A stretch of DNA of 8,190 bases, taken from CAZVLE01 sp964627855 (GTDB taxonomy: Bacteria; Bacillota; Dethiobacteria; DTU022). The position numbers and the translations under genes were made by a program. Location: positions 1 to 8,190 of the forward strand of contig CAZVLE010000137.1 of assembly GCA_964627855.1 (NCBI GenBank). The letters are read 5' to 3'. Positions 1 through 6,251 of the stretch are shown one piece after another (position 1 is the first letter of the stretch; every line of letters begins with the position of its first letter). The notes under the pieces are model-generated. The model saw only the letters and a list, made by a program, of their open reading frames with translations, was not told the DNA's origin and made no database searches.

Positions 1-1740
1 GCGGGAAAGGTTAAGCAAATCATCGATCAGTTCACCCATATAGAGAGCTGCTTTACGAATCCGGTTTAGATAGTGGCGGCCCTGGTCATCTAAATGATCG
101 TCATACTTCGCCTGAAGATTGGCGCTGAAGCCGTCAAGGGCGCGCAGCGGCACACGGAGGTCGTGGGAGATTGAGTAAGCAAAGGTCTGCAGCTCTATAT
201 TAACCGCTTTCAACTGGATGGTCCGCTCCGCAACCCGCTGCTCGAGCTCTTCGTTGAGCTTGCGGATCTCTTCCTCGGCCTGTTTTTTTTCAATCATTGA
301 ACCGATTATCCGGGCTGTGGCATGCAGACGATTTTTCGCCATTTCTATGATATATGGCGGGCGTGTTTCGTACGCACGGGTCTCGCGAACGAGGTCGTCG
401 TAATTGATTTGGTAGATGTCAGCAAGCTTTTGCAGTTTTTCTCTATCTTCTGGCGGATCTCCGTAACCAAAATTAATTACCCCCACAACTTCCCCATTCG
501 CCATAATCGGTACACCGTAAAGACGTATGCCGCCATTGCACTCGATGTCCACCTGCTCACGGTTTAAAATGGCCTTTTGGGAGCAGTCAGTCCAGCATGA
601 TTCATGACACAACCACCGGCCGGAGTTCAGCGCTTCGATATTGTCTGCCGTATTGCATAGTTGTCGTGAAGCGCGATCCATCATCCGGCACCAACCCGAG
701 GAGAAAATTCCGAAAGCGTAGTCGCCATTTGCCTCGTAGATTGCTGAAGATGTCCCCAGCAGTTCCATGTAGTCGCTGGAAAAGCTTCTAAGAAGTTCTG
801 GTCCTATGGATTTAAGAATAGTACCAATACAGTTCAATTCGGTCAGGTCGCCATAGCCTTGGTCATGGTCCTCGGCTTGATAAATGCTATCAGGGGTTTG
901 CTTTTGAGAAAGCATCCATTCAATCTTTTTCAAACTATCCTCGGCCTGCTTGCGCTCGGTGATGTCTTGATTGACTACGATAGCTCCCTGAACATTTCCC
1001 TTATCATCAAATACGGGTGCAGTATAATTTAGAATTATCTTCTTTTGGCCTTTAAAGTCTTCTATTTCCAACATTTCGTCGGCAATTGTAATTCCTTTAT
1101 TCACTGAATGGGCAAGAGCCCAATCATCGGGTGCTATTTCCTCCCCTGAGGGAAGCCTCCATGCCTTAAATACTCCGTAATCACCTTGATCTACTTGCGG
1201 TTCTCCTCCCCAAATTCTTATCCCTTCAGGATTTCCCCGCAACAATTTCCCCTTCTCATCGGCAAACCAAAGACCAACGGGCAGAAGGTCAAAAATTTTT
1301 TGCAGCAATGCATCCCGCTTGATTATTTCTTCATCGGCCTGTTTTTGGGCGGTCAAATCACGAAAGATGCCGCGCGTATGTATAAAGCGGCCATTTCCGT
1401 CAAGTTTTACACCAACATTGCCCTCTGTTAAAACCGGGGTTCCGTCTTTAGTTACAAATATAGCCTCTATCTTACAGGAGGCTTCGCCGGTCAGAACCTG
1501 TTTAAAAACAGCCATACAGTGATCCATTGAATCGGGGTGAATAATATCCCAGAGGGTTATGCTATCGACCTCTTCAATAGTATAGCCAAGTGTTAAAAGC
1601 CAGGCCTGGTTGACAAAGACAAACTTGCCTTCGCTGTCGACACATTGAATCAAATCATGGGAATGATCGACAATGTCTTTATAGTTTGCTGCAATTTCCA
1701 TGGGGAGAGGTTGATTCTTACTACTGTCTTGACCAGTCAT
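1..1740 (-). CDS. PAS-PAS-PocR sensor histidine kinase, C-terminus cut off by window edge
   Basis: The frame is open for 580 codons from the ATG at 1740 to base 1. A ribosome binding site AGGGGG (1750-1755) supports this start. Visible domains in order: PAS 1 (about residues 16-140, ending in a PAC-like GIFRDLTAQKQADEE); PAS 2 (about 141-272, ending VVNQDITERKQAED); a Cys-rich PocR-type ligand-binding domain (about 300-432; C351, C362, C378, C382, C386, C401, with CHESCW and GIRLYGVPI); a coiled-coil linker (about 483-520); and the HisKA dimerisation helix, SISHDLRVPLRALDGFS, with phosphoacceptor H526. The ATPase domain would lie beyond the window. No signal peptide or membrane segment is seen, so the sensor should be cytosolic. 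PocR domains are known or predicted to bind small organic ligands; the Cys cluster could instead bind metal or sense redox state. The gene follows the aminotransferase/transketolase block on the same strand after 506 bases, so any shared regulation is only inferred. The family call is firm; the ligand and partner regulator are unknown. Confidence 0.93.
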   Translation of the reverse strand, partial: MTGQDSSKNQPLPMEIAANYKDIVDHSHDLIQCVDSEGKFVFVNQAWLLTLGYTIEEVDSITLWDIIHPDSMDHCMAVFKQVLTGEASCKIEAIFVTKDGTPVLTEGNVGVKLDGNGRFIHTRGIFRDLTAQKQADEEIIKRDALLQKIFDLLPVGLWFADEKGKLLRGNPEGIRIWGGEPQVDQGDYGVFKAWRLPSGEEIAPDDWALAHSVNKGITIADEMLEIEDFKGQKKIILNYTAPVFDDKGNVQGAIVVNQDITERKQAEDSLKKIEWMLSQKQTPDSIYQAEDHDQGYGDLTELNCIGTILKSIGPELLRSFSSDYMELLGTSSAIYEANGDYAFGIFSSGWCRMMDRASRQLCNTADNIEALNSGRWLCHESCWTDCSQKAILNREQVDIECNGGIRLYGVPIMANGEVVGVINFGYGDPPEDREKLQKLADIYQINYDDLVRETRAYETRPPYIIEMAKNRLHATARIIGSMIEKKQAEEEIRKLNEELEQRVAERTIQLKAVNIELQTFAYSISHDLRVPLRALDGFSANLQAKYDDHLDDQGRHYLNRIRKAALYMGELIDDLLNLSR

Positions 1741-1846
1741 GATTACAAACCCCCTGCCAGAGAGTATTGCACCCTTAAATCATTGATCTTCCTTTATTTA
1801 TTGCTTAGCCCGCCTCGTGCTTCCGGCTATTCTAATCTATATTCGC

Positions 1847-1957
1847 TTAATATTCAACTTGTGCCTTCAGTTCACCTGCTTCTTTGGTTTGTGCACACTG
1901 CGCCTCCAAAGCTCCCTGACTTTTGCAGTTAAATGACAAGAAAAGGCCATTTTCTCC
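1847..1957 (-). pseudogene. Small coding-like open frame, possible gene relic or leader
   Basis: Two overlapping small frames share this stretch. One starts at an ATG (1950-1948) just after AAGGAG (gap only three to four bases) and encodes a basic 27-residue peptide ending at 1867. The other, in a different frame, is open for 36 codons after a TAA (1960-1958). It has no ATG but reads like a Glu/Ala/Gln-rich helix (ALEAQCAQTKEAGELKAQVE). The second has a protein-like composition and the first has the start site, which is what a frameshifted remnant would look like. A short leader ORF of the kinase gene or simple chance are also possible. No homology is claimed. Confidence 0.2.
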
Positions 1958-2053
1958 TTATCTAGTAAGGGTTTCGCGGTTTTTTAATTTTGCAGTAAGA
2001 TGTTGCTTATTTAAGCTTTATTTGTTACATCCGGAATAAATTATAGGTGAGGT

Positions 2054-2077
2054 TTCAGCAGTAGCACTACCGCTAAA
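2054..2077. repeat. Near-perfect inverted repeat (11-bp stem)
   Basis: TTCAGCAGTAG (2054-2064) can pair with CTACCGCTAAA (2067-2077) across a two-base centre. As minus-strand RNA, all 11 positions pair if two G-U pairs are allowed. No T run follows, so it is not a standard terminator. It sits just upstream of a minus-strand TATAAT (2045-2040), where a -35 element would be and no good -35 is present. It could therefore be an operator for an activator, or an RNA stem stabilising the 3' end of the upstream transcript. Confidence 0.4.
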
Positions 2078-2099
2078 GAATACCACAACTGCATGGACA

Positions 2100-2126
2100 A
2101 TTATACACCTGAAATAGCATTAACAA
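2100..2126 (-). promoter_or_regulatory. Weak promoter candidate for the sensor kinase
   Basis: On the minus strand a perfect TATAAT (2105-2100) is preceded by TTGTTA (2126-2121), which matches four of six bases of the -35 consensus, with a 15-base spacer that is shorter than usual. Transcription from here would give a leader of about 350 bases before the kinase ATG, running through the stem-loop at 2054-2077. A second TATAAT at 2045-2040 is an alternative. AT-rich spacer DNA can produce such matches by chance. Confidence 0.22.
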
Positions 2127-2246
2127 AGCCATATTCGTGCATTGCTTAAGTAAGAACTGATATTGGCACTGTAAATCTGCACGTAGCTTCGCCTAAAAAG
2201 GGTTTTATCTAAGTTCACAGAATGTTTGTTTCCGGGGCACCGGGTA

Positions 2247-3020
2247 TTATGATACCATTGCTTCTATTTTTTTCATAATGGTAGAAATATCTTTGCCATA
2301 CTCCGGTGAGCCATCTACAACCAGGTAGCCAAGTTTCATGGCTTCAACATTATCTATCTGCCCGGTTAAGACCAGAAAAGCTCCTTCTGTTCCGGAAAAC
2401 ATCATGTGGACAAAAGGTTTTCGCCTTGTATAAAAGCCCTTGCCTGCTTTAGTTCTTCCTTTTTTAATCCTGAGGTAAACAGCAGGCCCATCCGGTGCAA
2501 CTGACCATTGGAAAATACGGTCGGGCATTCCCCCGGCAAATTTTTTCATATCTTTGTCCCCGGCCCGGTTCAATTGGGAGAGGGCAACTGAAATAAAATA
2601 AAGCAGCATTTTTACTTTAAGTGCTTTACCCTGTTGATCTTTCGGGATTTTTGTCGGCAAAAGCAAGGTCAGACCCAGCATAAGCGGTAAAAAACCGAGT
2701 AATGTCGGTAAGTTTTTTATCGCGCCCCGAATTTTAGGCAGGGCGATTTTGCCCGTCATCAGGGCATTAAAGGCTGCGGCATCTTTAAAGATAAAGTCTA
2801 AATCTGGGTTATCATGCCTGCCTTTATAATATTCAAGATTACCTTCAGTAAAAGAGAGGTGGCAGGCCAGTTCAGGATCTTCATTGATCTGGAACTGAAC
2901 AGTGCGGTTCCAACCCCGGTATTTAGCGACCAGTGCTGGTTTTTCATCAACCAGGAGCTTGGCCAGGGGGAGAGCAGCGTTCATCAACAGCGTTGCAGTT
3001 ATTCTTTGCTTTTCAGGCAT
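2247..3020 (-). CDS. SCP2-like (sterol carrier fold) double-domain protein B
   Basis: A 257-residue protein, last in the five-gene block, 17 bases after the transketolase C subunit. The start is supported by AGGAGGAGG about 10 bases upstream. It appears to hold two SCP2-like halves. Half one (about residues 35-125) has the beta-rich VQFQINEDPE and LDFIFKDAAAFNALMTGK, followed by a hydrophobic helical stretch around LLGFLPLMLGLTLLL. Half two (about 165-255) has GPAVYLRI, then FLVLTGQIDNVEAMKLGYLVVDG, resembling the end of SCP2 domains. SCP2 domains enclose lipids or fatty acyl chains in a hydrophobic cavity. No signal peptide is seen; the stretch at about 107-122 is hydrophobic but more likely part of the cavity than a membrane anchor. 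It is a diverged paralogue of the first gene of the block (6252-7028). An inferred role is binding a hydrophobic substrate or product for the adjacent enzymes. The fold call rests on sequence pattern only. Confidence 0.7.
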   Translation of the reverse strand: MPEKQRITATLLMNAALPLAKLLVDEKPALVAKYRGWNRTVQFQINEDPELACHLSFTEGNLEYYKGRHDNPDLDFIFKDAAAFNALMTGKIALPKIRGAIKNLPTLLGFLPLMLGLTLLLPTKIPKDQQGKALKVKMLLYFISVALSQLNRAGDKDMKKFAGGMPDRIFQWSVAPDGPAVYLRIKKGRTKAGKGFYTRRKPFVHMMFSGTEGAFLVLTGQIDNVEAMKLGYLVVDGSPEYGKDISTIMKKIEAMVS

Positions 3021-3037
3021 TAGGCGCTAGCCTCCTC

Positions 3038-4054
3038 CTATACTTCATCTTCCCAGTCATCGTCTTCTTCAACTTCCTTGCCCAGCAATTCACCAACAGC
3101 TTCAATGATTCCAGCGGCATCAATTTTGTAGAGGTTGTAGAGATCGTCTGTTTGTCCGACAATGGCAAAAATGTCGGGAATACCAAGACGCTTAAGCCGG
3201 CACGATTTGCCCTCTTCAGTGATCACTTCAGCTACAGCACTGCCGAGCCCGCCTATGATGCTGTGATTTTCTACGGTGATTATTTTACGGGTATCATTGA
3301 CCGCTTCGATTATTGCTTCGCGATCGAGAGGTTTAATGGTATGCATGTTGATAACCCTGACTTCTATACCCTGGTTTTCTTTTAAGGTTCTGGCTGCTTC
3401 TACGGCCTGGAGGACGCAGGGGCCACAGGCTATGACTGTGATATCAGAACCCTCGTGCATGGTTACCGCTTTTCCGATTTGGAAGCCGTAGTTTTCATTT
3501 TCATAAACAGTCTGTTCAAAGCCGCGACCTATGCGCATGTATACTGGTCCAGGATAGTCGACACAGGCACGGACTGCATTTGCTGTTTCAAATCCGTCAG
3601 CCGGGGCAACCACGGTCATATTGGCAAAAGAGCGCATTACGGCGAGGTCTTCTGTGCAGTGGTGGGTAGTCCCCGCCGTACCAAAAGAGAGGCCGGAATG
3701 GGTAGCAATAATTTTACAGTTAAGATTTTGATAGCAAATATCTGTCCTTACCTGTTCTCCGGCGCGCAGTGCTGCAAAAACAGCAAAAGTTGAAACGAAG
3801 GGTATAAACCCGGCCAGGGCCAACCCCGATGCTATACCCATCAAATTTTGCTCGGCAATACCGACATTAAAGAACCTTTCAGGATGCTTGTCTCCGAATT
3901 TGCCAATTTTGGTTGACTTGGCCAGGTCGGCTGTCAGGGCGACGATCTCTTTTCTCTCTTCTCCCAGCTTGGCCAGAACATGGCCGTAAATCTCTGTAGG
4001 GGTCATGTGATCGGTATCATAAACGCTGTAAGTTAATCCCGATTGTTCAGTCAT
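3038..4054 (-). CDS. Transketolase, C-terminal subunit (Pyr plus C-terminal domains)
   Basis: This 338-residue protein is the second half of a split ThDP-dependent transketolase; the N-terminal subunit is encoded 23 bases upstream. The start is supported by AGGAGG six bases before ATG. Visible family marks are ADLAKST (42-48), the GIAEQN motif with catalytic Glu68, THSGLSFG with H119, THH with H131, RIGR with R177, and a transketolase C-terminal domain with VENH (261-264). Aligned by hand to yeast transketolase, S47, H119, H131 and R177 match S386, H469, H481 and R528, but R359 (phosphate contact) is T20 and D477 (acceptor alpha-hydroxyl contact) is A127. The usual GEDG before the THH/THQ motif is GTAG here. 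This suggests an acceptor unlike the normal sugar phosphates. The protein ends in an acidic tail, EVEEDDDWEDEV. DXS is unlikely because the enzyme is split and the motifs are transketolase-like. The class is certain; the substrate is unknown. Confidence 0.93.
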   Translation of the reverse strand: MTEQSGLTYSVYDTDHMTPTEIYGHVLAKLGEERKEIVALTADLAKSTKIGKFGDKHPERFFNVGIAEQNLMGIASGLALAGFIPFVSTFAVFAALRAGEQVRTDICYQNLNCKIIATHSGLSFGTAGTTHHCTEDLAVMRSFANMTVVAPADGFETANAVRACVDYPGPVYMRIGRGFEQTVYENENYGFQIGKAVTMHEGSDITVIACGPCVLQAVEAARTLKENQGIEVRVINMHTIKPLDREAIIEAVNDTRKIITVENHSIIGGLGSAVAEVITEEGKSCRLKRLGIPDIFAIVGQTDDLYNLYKIDAAGIIEAVGELLGKEVEEDDDWEDEV

Positions 4055-4068
4055 TATAATCCTCCTCT
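4047..4068 (-). repeat. Repeated translation-initiation segment, copy 1 (transketolase C subunit)
   Basis: This 22-base segment covers the AGGAGG ribosome binding site, the spacer, the ATG and the first codons (ATGACTGA) of the transketolase C subunit. It matches the start region of the aminotransferase gene (6198-6219) at 21 of 22 bases; the only difference is in the spacer. It also confirms the start codons of both genes. Confidence 0.7.
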
Positions 4069-4077
4069 CTTAAAATT

Positions 4078-4920
4078 CTATGCTTTTCCATAGAGACGAT
4101 CAATTGAATTTAAAGCCTCTTCGGCCATTTTTGTATCAAGCCCACCGTAATGCCATTCCGGCTTTCCTTCCATGTAATCGACGCCTTTGCCTTTCACTGT
4201 GAGGCAATTAATTACGGTCGGCTTGTCAGGGGTTAACTGCGCTTTCTCTATTGCTTCACCCAACTGCCGAAAGTCGTGCCCATCTACTTCAAGAACATTC
4301 CAGCCAAAACTGGCCCATTTCTCTTTAATCGGTTCTATAGCCATTACCTCTTCTGTGCAGCCATCGATACAGTGTTTATTGCGATCGATAAAACCGGTTA
4401 GATTGTCAAGTTTGAAATGGCTGGCAGCCATCGCGCCCTCCCATATGCTTCCCTCGGCCAGTTCACCATCTCCCATGATACAGTAGGTTCGCCAGGGTTT
4501 CTTATGCAGTTTTGCTCCCATTGCCAGACCCACCGCGATCGGCAAGCCATGGCCGAGTGAGCCGGTCGAAGCATCAAGCCCTTTGACTTTGAGGCGATCC
4601 AGATGCATCCCAAAAGGTGACCCGGTGTGGTTAAATTCTTTTAGGAGCTCTGCAGAAAAATAACCTTTTTCCGCCAGAACAGGAGCGTAACCGACACCGC
4701 CGTGCCCCTTGCTGAGAACCAGCCTGTCTCTTTCTTCCCACTCTGGATTCTGCGGATCAATATTCATGTAATGAAAGTAGAGAATTACCAGGATATCGGC
4801 CTGGCTAAGACCGCCACCTATGTGACCTCCACCGGCCCAGAGTGTTGTTTGAACAACACTGCGCCTGATCTTCCAGGCAGTTTCAGTCAGAAATCCCAAC
4901 TCGGTATCTGTCAGGGTCAT
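4078..4920 (-). CDS. Transketolase, N-terminal subunit (ThDP pyrophosphate-binding domain)
   Basis: A 280-residue protein, the usual length for the N half of a split transketolase. The start is supported by GGGAGGT eight bases before ATG. It carries the ThDP/Mg2+ motif GDGELAEGS (150-158), closed by N181 in FIDRNK, the active-site His regions GGHIGG (H33) and SKGHGG (H73), GSLGHG (120-125), and VKGKGV followed by WHYGG (H257) near the end. It should bind ThDP and Mg2+ and form the active site at the interface with the C subunit encoded 23 bases downstream. Together they move a two-carbon ketol unit from a ketose donor to an aldehyde acceptor. It lies 31 bases after the aminotransferase. No key cofactor residue is missing, so the enzyme should be active. 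The linker before GSLGHG (TGSPFGMHLDRLKVKG) differs from the common GHPE-type sequence, again hinting at an altered substrate pocket. Confidence 0.94.
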   Translation of the reverse strand: MTLTDTELGFLTETAWKIRRSVVQTTLWAGGGHIGGGLSQADILVILYFHYMNIDPQNPEWEERDRLVLSKGHGGVGYAPVLAEKGYFSAELLKEFNHTGSPFGMHLDRLKVKGLDASTGSLGHGLPIAVGLAMGAKLHKKPWRTYCIMGDGELAEGSIWEGAMAASHFKLDNLTGFIDRNKHCIDGCTEEVMAIEPIKEKWASFGWNVLEVDGHDFRQLGEAIEKAQLTPDKPTVINCLTVKGKGVDYMEGKPEWHYGGLDTKMAEEALNSIDRLYGKA

Positions 4921-4951
4921 AGTTTTTTACCTCCCTCTGAGATCTTAATTC

Positions 4952-6205
4952 TTAATGTAGAGAAGCCTTCACTGCTTTCATAGCATCTTCAGCATGGTTT
5001 AAGGTTTCCGAAATATCTTTTTCTTCGTGAGCTGCCGACAAAAACCAGTTATGGTGGGGGTGGAAGAAAGAGCCTCTTTTAGTAACTTCTGAACAGAAGA
5101 TCTGGTTCAGATAGAGGTTTGGATCTTCCTTAAAATGAATAAAGGGTATGGCCGGCGGACCTGAAGGCGAAATCTCAAGTCCCTGGCGATTACCGATTTC
5201 CACCAGGCCGTCGATAAGCATTTTGCCCATTCGTTCTATTTTTTTTACCGCGTTTATTGCTTTAAGCGTTTGCAGGGTGGCCAGGGAGGCGGCCATGGGA
5301 ACGGCCGACATCCAGAAAGAGCCGGTGTAAAACACTTTAGCGGCTGCATTCATCAGTGTTTTATTGCCGACACAGGCAGATATCGGATAACCGTTACCCA
5401 TCGCTTTGCTGAAGCAGATCAGGTCGGGCTTAAAACCGAAATACTCACCTGAACCGCCCAGGTTAAGACGAAAACCAGCCCTGACATCATCGAGGATTAG
5501 AACGATGCCCTCAGAACGGCAGATTTTTTCAAGACCTTCCCAGTAGCCGGGAGCCGGCATAGCCTGCTCTCCGAAAGTGATATGGTGGTAGGGCATGGCG
5601 ATGAAAGCGGCAATCTCATCACGGTGTATTTTGACTATCTGCTGAAAACCCTCAAGGTCGTTCCAATCAACTTTTAATATATTGGTATGGTCTTCCGCCG
5701 TAATTCCACCGTGACCGAAGCTTGTGCACCAGGGAGCCACACCGTGGTAATGATTACGTATGGTAACAATTTTTTTGCGGTTGGTGTGGGTGCGGGCGGC
5801 CAGGGTGGCATAAGTGGTCATATCTCCCCCGTTTTTGGCAAAAAAAACCCAATCGGCGATTGGGACCAGGTTAACCATGTATTCGGCCAGTTCGACCATT
5901 ATCGGTCCGGGGTGATTTGTAGTGTCTGCTAACTTTTGCTGTTCAGCTGCGGCTTTGTCGACTGTTTCATGCTTATAGCCTAAAATCATTGGCCCATAGC
6001 CACACATATAGTCAATAAATTCGTTGCCGTCAACATCAGTATAGCGGCAGCCTTCTGCTTTTAAGGTGTAGAACGGGTAAGAGCCGGGAACCATCAGAGT
6101 TGGTGACATATGGCCGTAAATTGCTCCGGGAATTACCCGGGAAGCTCTTTCAAACAGCTCTGCACTTCTGCTAAATTGATATCCGCTACTTTCGGAGTCA
6201 GTCAT
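4952..6205 (-). CDS. Class III PLP aminotransferase, glutamate-1-semialdehyde aminomutase-like
   Basis: A 417-residue fold-type I PLP enzyme. AGGAGG six bases before ATG fixes the start. The N-terminus (AELFERASRVIPGA) is typical of the HemL-like subgroup. Visible active-site parts are the phosphate-binding loop FAKNGGDMTT (122-131), NHYHG with Y153 likely stacking on PLP, D239 in LILDDVRAGFRL (pyridine nitrogen contact), and Schiff-base K267 in FSKAMGNGYP. It should transfer or move an amino group on an aldehyde or ketone. True HemL enzymes have an NSGTEA-type loop and DEVMTGFR; here these are NGGDMT and DDVRAGFR, and no haem gene is nearby, so a haem role is unlikely. Related enzymes act in surface polysaccharide and secondary metabolism. 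Its place just before the split transketolase suggests it aminates a carbonyl made by, or supplied to, that enzyme. The class is certain; the substrate is unknown. Confidence 0.93.
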   Translation of the reverse strand: MTDSESSGYQFSRSAELFERASRVIPGAIYGHMSPTLMVPGSYPFYTLKAEGCRYTDVDGNEFIDYMCGYGPMILGYKHETVDKAAAEQQKLADTTNHPGPIMVELAEYMVNLVPIADWVFFAKNGGDMTTYATLAARTHTNRKKIVTIRNHYHGVAPWCTSFGHGGITAEDHTNILKVDWNDLEGFQQIVKIHRDEIAAFIAMPYHHITFGEQAMPAPGYWEGLEKICRSEGIVLILDDVRAGFRLNLGGSGEYFGFKPDLICFSKAMGNGYPISACVGNKTLMNAAAKVFYTGSFWMSAVPMAASLATLQTLKAINAVKKIERMGKMLIDGLVEIGNRQGLEISPSGPPAIPFIHFKEDPNLYLNQIFCSEVTKRGSFFHPHHNWFLSAAHEEKDISETLNHAEDAMKAVKASLH

Positions 6206-6219
6206 TATTATCCTCCTCT
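6198..6219 (-). repeat. Repeated translation-initiation segment, copy 2 (aminotransferase)
   Basis: This is the partner of 4047-4068, covering the AGGAGG site, an AT-rich six-base spacer and ATGACTGA of the aminotransferase gene. The 21 of 22 identity is higher than two independent strong ribosome binding sites would normally show, because it extends into the coding region. Confidence 0.7.
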
Positions 6220-6251
6220 GGGTAGATGCGAACCGGCATCCGCTTTAAAAA

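Larger units (their letters stand above)
1741..2246. other. Intergenic region between the five-gene block and the sensor kinase
   Basis: No full-length gene is visible in either strand. It contains the kinase ribosome binding site, a small coding-like open frame (1847-1957), an 11-bp stem-loop (2054-2077) and two perfect TATAAT hexamers on the minus strand (2105-2100 and 2045-2040). No classical intrinsic terminator (GC-rich stem followed by a T run) is seen after the stop codon at 2247. A short CCGG-TGCC-CCGG hairpin at 2232-2243 is not followed by T's. Whether the kinase has its own promoter or is reached by read-through cannot be settled from sequence alone. Confidence 0.6.

Noticed and set aside
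1645..1932. 95-codon plus-strand ORF overlapping the kinase start
   Set aside because: It lies antisense to the clear kinase coding sequence and its composition is not protein-like.
2232..2256. Hairpins around the stop of SCP2-like protein B as a terminator
   Set aside because: The CCGG stem and the GGTAT/ATACC repeat are short and not followed by a T run.
3038..4920. Split DXS (deoxyxylulose-phosphate synthase)
   Set aside because: The motifs (ADLAKST, GIAEQN, VENH) and two-gene arrangement match split transketolase; DXS is normally a single chain.
4952..6205. Calling this gene hemL (haem biosynthesis)
   Set aside because: The pocket motifs differ from HemL and no haem genes are present; the neighbours are a split transketolase and SCP2-like proteins.
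3038..6205. Aminoshikimate/AHBA-type or sulfoquinovose transketolase pathway
   Set aside because: Those pathways also use split transketolases, but none of their other enzymes (AHBA synthase, isomerases, sulfo-enzymes) is in the window.
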